Source of the DNA: CAZDBA01 sp964503615
Lineage (GTDB): Bacteria; Planctomycetota; Planctomycetia; Pirellulales; Pirellulaceae
DNA: 30,075 bases
Assembly: GCA_964503615.1 (NCBI GenBank)
Contig: CAZDBA010000048.1
Location: 1 to 30,075, forward strand
Direction of reading: 5' to 3'
Notes under the pieces: model-generated
Told to the model about the DNA's origin: nothing
The model's input: only the letters and a program-made list of their open reading frames with translations
Databases searched by the model: none
Shown here: piece after piece, positions 1 through 8,600 of the stretch
Layout of the letters: every line of letters begins with the position of its first letter
Position numbering within the stretch: the first letter of the stretch is position 1
Translations under genes and position numbers: made by a program

Positions 1-134
1 TCTTCCTCTTCCTGTGTTTCCTTTTGCGATTCCTGCTGCTCTTCTACAGCCTGATCGCCTCTTTTTTCGTCCTGCGCGAAAGTGATGGTGGCCATCAACA
101 TCAGCAGCAAAGACAAAACCCAATGAATTTTCAT
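1..134 (-). CDS. Exported Glu/Gln-rich protein, 5' end only (runs off the window)
   Basis: Reading leftwards from an ATG at 134 gives an open frame to the window edge (44 complete codons). It begins MKIHWVLSLLLMLMATITFA followed by QDEKR. This is a textbook Sec signal peptide: a short basic N-terminus, a hydrophobic core and a likely cut after TFA. The visible mature part is very rich in Glu, Gln and Lys (VEEQQESQKETQEEE). A GGAG Shine-Dalgarno sequence sits about 8 bases upstream of the ATG, which supports this start. The rest of the gene lies outside the window, so no family can be assigned. The opposite strand also has an open frame here, but it lacks these signals. Confidence 0.7.
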   Translation of the reverse strand, partial: MKIHWVLSLLLMLMATITFAQDEKRGDQAVEEQQESQKETQEEE

Positions 135-327
135 ATGCTTACTCCAAAGTGGATTAAATTTGATCCGATAATAACACAAACTGGTTTGAAAATAGACTCA
201 ATTTCAACCATTTGGGACCTTCACTCGAATTTCGATAATTTATCGGTCTTGATGCATGGAAATTGGCGAACTTTCCTCAGTTTTGGGTTAAACGGCTACA
301 TATCGCTGGCTGTGTGTGAATAAATAC

Positions 328-1194
328 TCAAAACAGGTCAAGCTGTTGGGCGGGCGGCGTTTCCCATGATGGCTGAGGGGGCAGCTCAATTTTCTGGCTG
401 AGCGCCTGATGAAACCGACAAGCGATTTGTGGAGCGAACTCGTCATTGGGTGCATGAGTAAAAACAAAAGGTACGCGACCCTCGCCGATCCAATTTGAAA
501 CTTGCTCTACCCACTCGTCGATCCAAGGATCCACGCGTTCCGGTTGATTGCATCCGATCAAGCGAAGTAGTGGAAACTTGCCCATCGCTTGCTTTCGAAT
601 CGGAACCTGTGGCTTGCGATTTTGAGCCTTGATTTCGTACTCGTCGGTCGGCTCCGCACTGAATAGAGGTCGCGAGTCAAAGATCACGCGATCCATTTGA
701 AGCTCGGCCAACAGCGAATCCAGTTCCCGCTCTACCGTGGGTTCGAACCAACCCGCATGTCGGACTTCGACCGCAAAAGGAAAATCATCGGGAAGGCCCA
801 TCAAAAACTGCTTCAAAGCAGGGAGCTGGCGCGGCGCAAAATAGGGCGAGAGCTGAAGAAATGTCGGTCCCAGGCGATCGGCGTTTTTTAAGATCGACAG
901 CAGTTCCAAAAACGCTTCGGTTTCCATTTGGGCGTCGATCAACGAGCTATCGTGGGAGATCGATTTGGGGAACTTAAGCGCGAACCGAAAACCGTCAACT
1001 GTTTCACTCGCCCAACGAGCTACAGTTTCAGGCCGGGGGATTCCGTAAAACGTAGAATTGCCTTCCACACAATTGAACTTGGTCGAATAATGGTGCAACC
1101 ATCTCTTTTGCGGAGCGCTTTGAGGATAGATCGTGCCACGCCATGTAGGCCAGGTCCAAACAGGGCAACCGAGATAATAGGCGGGGTGGTTCAT
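328..1194 (-). CDS. DUF72 (YecE-like) family protein
   Basis: The 288-residue protein starts with MNHPAYYLGCPVWTWPTWRG, the usual opening of DUF72/YecE proteins (a strand followed by a conserved G-x-x-x-W segment). It continues with the family's FNCVEGNSTFYGIP block, which matches the common pattern N-x-x-E-x-N-x-T-F-Y. Further family blocks are FRFALKFPKSISHD and FAVEVRHAGWF, then DRVIFDSRPL near the middle. These proteins adopt a TIM-barrel-like fold, and their biochemical role is not established. Length is normal for the family. No Shine-Dalgarno site is obvious before the ATG. The gene follows the GxxExxY gene on the same strand, with an inverted repeat between them. Confidence 0.93.
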   Translation of the reverse strand: MNHPAYYLGCPVWTWPTWRGTIYPQSAPQKRWLHHYSTKFNCVEGNSTFYGIPRPETVARWASETVDGFRFALKFPKSISHDSSLIDAQMETEAFLELLSILKNADRLGPTFLQLSPYFAPRQLPALKQFLMGLPDDFPFAVEVRHAGWFEPTVERELDSLLAELQMDRVIFDSRPLFSAEPTDEYEIKAQNRKPQVPIRKQAMGKFPLLRLIGCNQPERVDPWIDEWVEQVSNWIGEGRVPFVFTHAPNDEFAPQIACRFHQALSQKIELPPQPSWETPPAQQLDLF

Positions 1195-1246
1195 AGAAAG
1201 TCGAACTAATTTTCAAGCAACATCAGTATAAGATCATCTCAGTTTT

Positions 1247-1323
1247 GAACCACAGATGGACCCAGATGAACACGGATGGCGTGGCCGTTTTTATCTGCGT
1301 TCATCAGTGTTTATCAGTGGTTC
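1247..1323. repeat. Imperfect inverted repeat of ACAGATGAACAC type beside the GxxExxY gene
   Basis: The left arm (1247-1277, beginning GAACCACAGATGGACC) and the right arm (1293-1323, ending ATCAGTGGTTC) are inverted copies matching at 24 of 31 positions, separated by 15 bases containing GGCGTGGCCG. Within each arm a motif close to ACAGATGAACAC recurs roughly every 11 bases. From memory, similar sequences occur in many bacterial genomes, often near GxxExxY genes. The element lies just downstream of the GxxExxY stop codon and before the DUF72 start. It could fold as a long RNA hairpin or be a small non-autonomous mobile element. Confidence 0.7.
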
Positions 1324-1330
1324 ATACTTC

Positions 1331-1702
1331 TCACAACACAACGCGTTTCCATTCCAGTTTCGGTTTCTTGAAATTGACGATCAAACCAACCTTAAGTTTT
1401 GTGATTCGCAGGTAGTTCAGCATTTTTCCGATCACTCGATCGGTAATCTCTTTGATCGTTTTTGTGTCGAGGATGATTTGTTCGAAACAGATCAAATCTG
1501 GGATGTACTTTCCAACTTCGACAGATTTATAAATCACAGGATAATGCGGCTGCTGTTCTACTGGAATCTGTTGATCACCGAACTCAACAACCAGTGAGTT
1601 CTCATAGATTTTTTCGTGCAAACCATGACCTATTGCATTATGCACCTCCATGCAACAACCAATAATGCGATGGGTTTCATCTTTGTAGAGAAAGTCGCTC
1701 AT
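1331..1702 (-). CDS. GxxExxY family protein
   Basis: The 123-residue protein carries the signature that names the family: G-L-H-E-K-I-Y (GxxExxY) near residue 27, preceded by IIGCCMEVHNAIG. It then has VGKYIPDLICFEQIILDTKTI, an Asp plus E/D-x-K arrangement resembling a PD-(D/E)XK nuclease core, and ends with the typical NYLRITKLKVGLIVNF segment. Members are small, widely spread and scattered among genomes; their function is unproven. An ATG at 1702 gives normal family length. It diverges from tdh, so 1703-1868 should hold both promoters. A long imperfect inverted repeat starts directly after the stop codon. Confidence 0.92.
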   Translation of the reverse strand: MSDFLYKDETHRIIGCCMEVHNAIGHGLHEKIYENSLVVEFGDQQIPVEQQPHYPVIYKSVEVGKYIPDLICFEQIILDTKTIKEITDRVIGKMLNYLRITKLKVGLIVNFKKPKLEWKRVVL

Positions 1703-1880
1703 AATCTTGTCTAACGGTCTCGTCGGTGTGCTCAGCCATGTCAGTATTGTTTAAATTCTAAGTCAGGAATGCAAACATATAATTTGTTTCACTTTACCCT
1801 ACCGCTTCAATTGTCATGGGATTAAAACGTTGTCCTAAAGATCCCGGATTACAAATTTGAAAATTCCTATGCAATCGACC

Positions 1881-2912
1881 ATGAAGGCGCTCGTAAAAGC
1901 CAAACCCGAAGTTGGAATCTGGATGGAAGATGTCCCGATTCCTCAGATAGAGCCGAACGAAGTGCTGATCGAAGTTCAGCGCACTTCGATTTGTGGTACT
2001 GATATCCACATTTACAAATGGGACCCATGGGCGCAAGCCAACGTTCCCGTCCCAATGACCATTGGCCACGAGTACGGAGGAGTGGTCGTAGAAGTGGGCT
2101 CGACGGTACGTCGTGTTAAAGTCGGTCAGCGTGTTTCAGGCGAAGGCCACGTCGTGGGAAACCGCAGCCGCAACGCGCGGTCAGGTCGCTTTCATTTGGA
2201 TCCCGATACCAAAGGGATCGGAGTCAACTTGCCCGGTGCGTTTGCTCAGTACGTTCGTCTGCCCGAGTTTAACGTTATCCCATTGCCCGACGAATTGCCG
2301 ATGGAGATCGCAGCGATTCTGGATCCGCTGGGCAATGCAGTGCATACGGCACTCAGTTTTGACTTGGTTGGAGAAGACGTTTTAATCACTGGCGCTGGCC
2401 CGATCGGAATCATGTCGGCGGCAGTAGCCCGCAGCGCGGGAGCGCGGCGGATCGTAATGACCGATGTAAATCAGTGGCGTTTGGATTTCGCTAAAAAGAT
2501 CGTTCCAGATGTTTATACGGTTAACGTGACAAACCAATCACTCGAAGAAACCGTAACCCGGATCGGGATGAAAGAAGGGTTCGATGTTGGATTTGAAATG
2601 AGTGGAGTCGCATCCGCATTTGCTCAAATGGTTGATACGATGACTATGGGCGGAAATATCGCGATGCTGGGATTGCCATCCGAACCCTTTATTGCAGACT
2701 TTGGAAAAATCGTACTCAAAGCTTTAACCTTGCGCGGCATTTACGGCAGGCAAATGTATGAGACGTGGTACAAAATGTTGGCACTGCTGGACAAAGGTCT
2801 CGACGTCTCAGGATTGATCACACACCACTTTGCGGCAGATGATTTTCAAGCCGCTTTTGACATGATGCTCACGGGAAAATGTGGAAAAGTTATCCTGAAC
2901 TGGAATGACTAA
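1881..2912 (+). CDS. tdh: L-threonine 3-dehydrogenase, lacking the structural zinc cysteines
   Basis: This zinc-dependent medium-chain dehydrogenase oxidises L-threonine to 2-amino-3-ketobutyrate with NAD+. From the ATG at 1881 the product is 343 residues and opens MKALVKAKPEVGIWMEDVP, co-linear with E. coli Tdh (341 residues). ATG 1869 and TTG 1857 are in-frame alternatives. Catalytic-zinc residues are present: Cys38 in ICGTD, His43, and His63-Glu64 in GHEYGG. The NAD-binding glycines are in ITGAGPIGIM, and DPLGNAVHTALSFDLVGEDV is nearly identical to the family block. The four structural-zinc cysteines of the E. coli enzyme (93, 96, 99, 107) are replaced by Gly93, Ser96, Ala99 and Asp107. 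No kbl gene (2-amino-3-ketobutyrate CoA ligase) lies beside it. Confidence 0.95.
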   Translation: MKALVKAKPEVGIWMEDVPIPQIEPNEVLIEVQRTSICGTDIHIYKWDPWAQANVPVPMTIGHEYGGVVVEVGSTVRRVKVGQRVSGEGHVVGNRSRNARSGRFHLDPDTKGIGVNLPGAFAQYVRLPEFNVIPLPDELPMEIAAILDPLGNAVHTALSFDLVGEDVLITGAGPIGIMSAAVARSAGARRIVMTDVNQWRLDFAKKIVPDVYTVNVTNQSLEETVTRIGMKEGFDVGFEMSGVASAFAQMVDTMTMGGNIAMLGLPSEPFIADFGKIVLKALTLRGIYGRQMYETWYKMLALLDKGLDVSGLITHHFAADDFQAAFDMMLTGKCGKVILNWND

Positions 2913-2938
2913 CCGGGCAATAAACAACCGCACTGCAA

Positions 2939-3844
2939 CTAAGCAGCAAAGATCTCGTCCACATTACGGCTGATCATCTCAGAGAGCTTTTGAGTCGGCA
3001 AGTCGTTGGCATCTAGCCCGAACGGCATTTCGATCTCCTCGGCGATGATCTCCAGCGAAACCAACACGTAAAATACGAATACTGAAATCGGAATCGCCCA
3101 GTACTCAAAATAGGCAACGAATCCGATCGGTAACGTAATGATATAGAAGAAGATAAACTTCTTCAAAAAGATGCTGTAAGAAAACGGAATCGGCGTGCTT
3201 TTGATTCGCTCGCACGCGCCCATGATGTCAAAGAACGACTTGAGCTCTTTATCGACCACGATCAGTTCGTCGCCCGACAAGTGTCCAGCGTCGTACAGCG
3301 ATTTCGTTTTGCGGTACATCGCTTGAATCATCATGTTGGGAACATGCTCACGGTCGCCGAACGATTCTTTGAACCCTTCAACGTCGTCGATTTCGTCCAG
3401 CTTGATTCCGTCCCGCAGATGCTCTTTCAATGCCGTAGGGAAACCACCGATCATCGTGTTAAAGAACTTCCGCTCTGCTTTACAACTTTCCGGTAGAAAG
3501 GCGTTGATCTTAACCGCCAAATTTCGCGTGTTGTTGACCAGGGCTCCCCAAAGTTTCCGCCCTTCCCACCAGCGGTCGTAAGCCGTATTGGTGCGAAAGA
3601 CAACCAGCAACGAAAGTACGAAACCGAGGATCGAGTGCATGATCGTCGTGTTCTTGAGAGCAGCGCCAACGGTGTCGTTGGAGGTGCTCATGCGCAGGTC
3701 CCGCAGTATATAGATCTCAACCGCTGCCACGATCGCAGTGTAGATCGCCACAACGACCATTTCCCACAACAGAATCCGAAACGTGTCGGTTTTGTGAAAG
3801 TTAAGGATATGACGGAACCAGACTTTGTTGTTGTACTCGATCAT
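2939..3844 (-). CDS. Bestrophin-like membrane channel protein (UPF0187/RFP-TM family)
   Basis: Taking the ATG at 3844 gives 301 residues starting MIEYNNKVWFRHILNF, the usual start for bacterial bestrophin homologues. An extension to 4063 is possible but would overlap the neighbouring gene's start and has no family similarity. Hydrophobic segments lie at about residues 24-45, 70-90, 210-230 and 235-255. The block FRTNTAYDRWWEGRKLWGAL followed by NTRNLA is the hallmark of the family. Bacterial homologues form pentameric ion channels in the inner membrane. It converges with tdh, with only 26 bases between the stop codons. No partner gene hints at the physiological role. Confidence 0.93.
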   Translation of the reverse strand: MIEYNNKVWFRHILNFHKTDTFRILLWEMVVVAIYTAIVAAVEIYILRDLRMSTSNDTVGAALKNTTIMHSILGFVLSLLVVFRTNTAYDRWWEGRKLWGALVNNTRNLAVKINAFLPESCKAERKFFNTMIGGFPTALKEHLRDGIKLDEIDDVEGFKESFGDREHVPNMMIQAMYRKTKSLYDAGHLSGDELIVVDKELKSFFDIMGACERIKSTPIPFSYSIFLKKFIFFYIITLPIGFVAYFEYWAIPISVFVFYVLVSLEIIAEEIEMPFGLDANDLPTQKLSEMISRNVDEIFAA

Positions 3845-4044
3845 TTCAAAGCTATTTGGAATTTCTAAGTCGGCTATTGTCCACAAACGACCGCCATCTT
3901 TACCAATCAATCTCTTGCAATCAATACATCCTTGTCTCAAGTGGCAAATTAAGAATCGCAAATTCGCCAAGCTCACGTCGAGCAAATAGAATAAAATGCA
4001 TCTTTTCAACAAAGGCAGAAACGAAGAAACCAAACGGAAAAATA

Positions 4045-5223
4045 ATGAACTTTCAACGCTCAATCATTCTGTTCTTTGCCCTCGTTTTCATGGCCTCGGG
4101 CGTGAAAGCGCAAGATAAAGACAGCATCAGCCGAGAGATGAAAAAATTCGGTCGCGTGATGCAGCGAGCGGTTGATCGTGACGAGGTGATCGGGCACAGC
4201 GCGATGGTCTATCACGAGGGCGAAATCGCGTACTACGAAGACTGGGGCCAGCGCGACAAAGCCAACGGGTTGCCGATTGAGCGGGATACGATCTTCCGAA
4301 TCTACTCAATGACCAAGCCGATCACGAGTGTGGCCGCGATGCAATTGGTCGAGGCAGGAAAGATCGGGCTGGACGATCCCGTCTCGAAATATATTCCTTC
4401 GTTTGCCGATTTGAAAGTTCTCGTTCGTGGGCGGGAAGTTGCGCCCAAGCGGGAAATGACGGTTCGCGATCTGTTTCGTCATTCGTCAGGTTTGACCTAC
4501 GGTTTCTCAGGCGACACGCCCGTTCACAAAAGTTATCGACGGAACGGAATTCTGATTACCGGCCGCAACATTGAACGGATGGTCGAAAAGCTAAGCGCGA
4601 TACCACTGCTGTTTCATCCTGGCGAACGTTGTGAATACGGTGTTTCGACTGACGTGTTGGGGCGAGTGATCGAAGTTGCAAGTGAACAGAGGCTGGCAGA
4701 CTATTTCCAGGAAAACATCTTTGACCCAGCAGAAATGACAGATACGTTTTTTACGGTGCCCAAAGACAAGCGGGACCGATTCGCCGCAATGTACCGGCCT
4801 CAAGCCGACGGAACTTTAGTTCTCGCACCCTCGCTTTTGTCGTATCGTTATTTTAATGCGAACCAGTTCGATAGCGGTGGTGGCGGACTATGCTCAACGA
4901 TGGATGACTACCTTAAGTTTTGCAAGATTCTGTTGGCCGGAGGGACCTATAACGATCATCAGTTCCTGAAGCAGGAATCGTTGGAACAGATGTTTCAAAA
5001 TCAGCTGGAAGATCTCAAGCAGAAACCTCGTTCCTTTGAATTCGGACTTGGATTTCGGATCTACGAGCGAGGCGATTATGGATGGGGCGGAATAGCAGGG
5101 ACTCGGTTCTGGGTGAATCCGGAAAAGGACCTTGCCGTATTCTACATGACCCAAATCAATCCCTACGGCGATCGGACCTGGAGCAAGCAGCTATTGGATC
5201 GAGTTCACTCGGCGCTCGAGTAG
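4045..5223 (+). CDS. Secreted serine hydrolase, beta-lactamase/esterase (class C-like) family
   Basis: The ATG at 4045, with GGAA just upstream, gives 392 residues beginning MNFQRSIILFFALVFMASGV then KAQ, a clear signal peptide. The frame is open further upstream to 3856, but that part lacks features. The SxxK nucleophile motif is Ser88-Met-Thr-Lys91 in IYSMTKPITS. The second motif is Tyr198-Gly-Val (ECEYG-type: CEYGVSTDVLG), not Y-x-N. The third box is GWGGIAG at residues 346-352. This pattern is common in EstB-type esterases and related peptidase-like hydrolases, so true beta-lactamase activity should not be assumed. The substrate is unknown. The gene ends 19 bases before the convergent KTSC gene. 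Confidence 0.94.
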   Translation: MNFQRSIILFFALVFMASGVKAQDKDSISREMKKFGRVMQRAVDRDEVIGHSAMVYHEGEIAYYEDWGQRDKANGLPIERDTIFRIYSMTKPITSVAAMQLVEAGKIGLDDPVSKYIPSFADLKVLVRGREVAPKREMTVRDLFRHSSGLTYGFSGDTPVHKSYRRNGILITGRNIERMVEKLSAIPLLFHPGERCEYGVSTDVLGRVIEVASEQRLADYFQENIFDPAEMTDTFFTVPKDKRDRFAAMYRPQADGTLVLAPSLLSYRYFNANQFDSGGGGLCSTMDDYLKFCKILLAGGTYNDHQFLKQESLEQMFQNQLEDLKQKPRSFEFGLGFRIYERGDYGWGGIAGTRFWVNPEKDLAVFYMTQINPYGDRTWSKQLLDRVHSALE

Positions 5224-5242
5224 GCGCCATAGAGCCACGCGG

Positions 5243-5569
5243 TCATTGCTCAACTTTTTCAAACTCGAAATCTGCTCTGCGAATCTCTTTGTAGAAAAAT
5301 GAGCCGTGAGATTCGGCTTCTATAAGTCCCTGGTAGGTCATGCGCGGGACTTTGAAATAGCGATAAGTATCGCCGCTTTGGAACTCGACCCGCATCGTGC
5401 CGTTGAGATAATTGTATTGAACCGTTCGGATCGAACTCGATTCAAGTTCAATAGGTCGGTTCGCAAAATAGCTCAAACCAACTCCGACCACCAACATGAG
5501 AACCAGCAACGTTCTCAGTGAAAACTGAAATAATTTTCGAAATGCGTTAGTTGGTTTGTTCTCTGACAT
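5243..5569 (-). CDS. Membrane-anchored KTSC-domain protein
   Basis: This is a 108-residue protein. Residues 17-35 (SLRTLLVLMLVVGVGLSYF) form one transmembrane anchor of a kind very common in planctomycete proteins. Residues 43-100 match the KTSC domain: SSSIRTVQYNYLNGTMRVEF, then SGDTYRYFKVP, then ESHGSFFYKEIR. KTSC is found alone or at the C-terminus of some lysyl-tRNA synthetases; its function is unknown. Topology would put the KTSC part outside the cytoplasm unless the anchor is inverted. The gene lies 66 bases after the kinase stop codon on the same strand and could be the last gene of that transcript. A small inverted repeat (5578-5605) lies 8 bases before its start. Confidence 0.8.
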   Translation of the reverse strand: MSENKPTNAFRKLFQFSLRTLLVLMLVVGVGLSYFANRPIELESSSIRTVQYNYLNGTMRVEFQSGDTYRYFKVPRMTYQGLIEAESHGSFFYKEIRRADFEFEKVEQ

Positions 5570-5577
5570 GTCTTTCG

Positions 5578-5605
5578 CTACTCAGACTGGAAGCTTTTTG
5601 AGTAG
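5578..5605 (-). promoter_or_regulatory. Small inverted repeat just before the KTSC start codon
   Basis: CTACTCA at 5578-5584 and TGAGTAG at 5599-5605 form a perfect 7-bp inverted repeat with a 14-base loop. It lies between the kinase stop and the KTSC ATG, ending 8 bases before the start codon. No T-run follows on the minus strand, so it does not look like an intrinsic terminator. A hairpin here could limit ribosome access. It may also be a chance occurrence. Confidence 0.25.
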
Positions 5606-5635
5606 GGTATTCGACTCATCATTCTCATTCTCACC

Positions 5636-8600
5636 CTATCGATCCAAGCCGCTTTTGATCGAGTTGATCATTTCCTCGTTGGCGATCGAACCCACGTAGG
5701 AGCGCAGTCGGCTGCGTTTCAGGCGGGCGTTCGAATCGGGGTTGGCAGCGATCTCCTGTGCGAATCCAGCGATGACCTCCTGAACCCTTTGGCGCCCGGC
5801 TTGAACCCGAGCCAACGGTTGTTCGCCAAAACGTTGTATCGTCTCGTCGAAAGTGGACAACTCGGTCGAAGGTGGCAATCGCTTGTTCCACTCGGCTGAT
5901 TCGGCTAGTTCACGAAGCTGCCCCGCCCACTCAAAGATCGCCAACGTCTCTTCGTTGTACGGTTCTTCCAGCTCTTCTGGAGTCGGAATGTGGTCCAACA
6001 TCGCAGTCAGTTTTGTGAACCCTTCGTCGTAGCGGTTTTTATAATAGTTCAACCAGATTGCACCGCGATGGGCGGGTAAGAACGAAGGATGTTTAAAACG
6101 TACCGAATTGAAAACGGAAAGCGCTTGATCCATCTTGGTCGATTTAATCAGAAGTACACCGTAGGCCGTCATCGGTTCGGGCTCTCCATTGGCCTGCTCG
6201 TCGACTTGCGATGCCAGCCTTGTGACCTCTGTCAGGTCGAGTTTGTTCTCAGTGAATTTACTCAACAAATCCAGAATGCCCTCTTTCGCTCTCTGGCTGA
6301 TACGGGGCGGGGAAGGGTCGGGCAAAAACAAAGGCGGATTCTGTGAACCGTTCAGCGCGATCACTTGTTTTTGGACGAAGTCAGCCAGTTCGGTAATCTC
6401 CAATTTGTTATCGTTGGCTAAATCGGCCTCACCGGTAAACCCTTTGGCGATAACGGTGGCAAAGTTGCTTTGCCCGCCCTCACCAATCGCGCCGACTTGG
6501 TCCTCACCACAACTTCCAAGAACAAATACCGAACGAGGATAACCGCCACGTCGCACAGAGCGGGCAATTTCGATCATCTCGCTGGCAGAGGAAACTTGTT
6601 GCGGATCTTTACTCGTATCACCTGGAGAACAGTCGAGCAACAATAGTTTTTGTTTGGTCTCGCATTGATCAAGCAAGTCGATCAGCCAGTTCAAAGTGAA
6701 TGGGTTTTCGTCCATCTTCGCATACTTGGAATCTTGGGCAGCCAAATAGACGTTCTGACCAGCAATACTATAAGCAGGTGTCGCAACGTAAACGTAAAAC
6801 TCTGCGTTGGCAGGTGTCTTCTGGATCCAGTCGGCAACCTCTTGAGTGATGCGGACTTGATTAAAGTCGTTGCAAACCAGAATCTGATTGTCTGGAACCG
6901 CGTAACGGTTCACCATGGCATCACGAATTTGTTTTACGTTCGCCAAAGAGCCCGTGAGTTTTCTAATCGATCCGTCTTCGAACGTTTCGTTGGCGATCAA
7001 CAATGCCCACTTGTTGCGATCGACAGGCCGCGTCGCGGAGATTTCGTCTACGGGTGGAGCGCTGGAACCGGGCGAGTCGTGCGACAGCGAAACGACGCGA
7101 TCACCCACTCGCACGTCGGCCAAGTCCAGCTTTTCGTTTGGGTAGGAGAACTTTAGCGAGTCGGGTAACGAGTAACGAGCGATCTTTCCGGTCGATTCCT
7201 TGATCGAAAAAGTACGAGATTTAAGGTCGATTTCAACGATCGTTCCGGCACTACTATATTCGCGATAGGCATCGATGGTTTTTACTTCCACATCGTATTC
7301 AAGCGTAACTTTGTCACCCGGTTGGATGTCGGCAAGCTGAATCAGCTCCTGATTAAGCGAGGTTTGTCCGTTGATCTGGAACACACAATCCGATTTAACC
7401 GGAATGTGTACAACCGACGGGCCCTCCTCAGTTTCGGGCAGGTCGACCGAAATCGTCTGCTGGCGATTGTCGATCTTTCGTACGATTCCCGACAGCGTTT
7501 CGTCTCTTAACGCGTCGACGTTTAACGCCAACATGCCCTGTTCGTCATCAGAATGTTCAACGATGACACGGTCACCTTCGGCCAGGGACTGAAACGAAAA
7601 CGGGTTGTCACCGATCTCTTCCAAGCGGTTAATTTTGACTTGCATTTCATCGTCGGCCGTCAGCAAAAACTCGGTGCCCGTTTTTTCGCCTTCGGAGACT
7701 GTCAGAACAAACTGGTTCGCTTCCTTGTCGACTTTACTGATCACACCCGTATGGGTCTCAGGTCGAAAGGCGACGATGTCGTAGAGCTTTTTTCCGTTTT
7801 CATCGAACTTGTAATGAACGACGACTCGGTCGCCAAGCTGTAAATTACTCAACTGTCGTTCATCACGATTCAACCGAATCCGGTCGCCTTCGTCTAAAGT
7901 AAGTTCTTTCCAATCGGTGCCCAGATCGAGCACCAGTTTGTTATCCAGAGGCAAAACGTTTTGCACGACTCCCACAATGTCAGGTTGGACCACCTGTTCG
8001 ACTTCTTCTTTTTTCTCTGGCCAGAATATCAATGCACAACACGCGATCACGCTTAGCAAACAGGCTGTCGCCGCAATGATTCGATGCTTCTTTTTCTTTT
8101 TTCGCAGCTCTTCGGCTTCCGCGGCTTCTTGATCTTTCACCGATTGGCCGACCGGAGCAGCCGTTCCACTTAGATCCGCGATCACCTCTTTGGCAGAGGT
8201 GTAACGTTCGTTTTGATTTTTTGCGGTTAGTTTTTGAATGACACCGGCCAGATCTTCCGGGACGCCCGCCAACAATGACTGGACCGGTGGAAGTCGGCGA
8301 TCGGCCGAGCAGTGCCACATCATCCAAGCCATCTGCCGGTCACGACCGAATGCGATCAAGTCCGGGAACAGTGTCTCGAACTGGGGGCCGACCATCATCT
8401 CCAGCGCAGAAAAGCCCAGCGAGTACAGATCACTTGGTGGACCCACGTCGCCAAATTCTTCCGAGACCAATTCCGGGGCCATGTAACGAGTGGTACCTTT
8501 GATCAAGCTGCCATCGTCATCGTTCACGCGACGGGCAAGTCCAAAGTCGCCGAGCTTGACGATCTCCTGCTTGCTGAGGAACAGGTTGCCCGGTTTGATA

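Noticed and set aside
24..323. Plus-strand open frame of 99 codons at the left edge
   Set aside because: It is antisense to a convincing signal-peptide start with a GGAG site at 134 on the minus strand, and its own sequence shows no domain.
3845..4063. 73-residue N-terminal extension of the bestrophin-like protein
   Set aside because: It overlaps the start of the divergent hydrolase gene, and family members begin at the residue encoded at 3844.
6650..7156. 168-codon plus-strand frame inside the kinase gene
   Set aside because: The minus-strand protein has clear domains across this span; the plus frame is an antisense shadow with no recognisable content.
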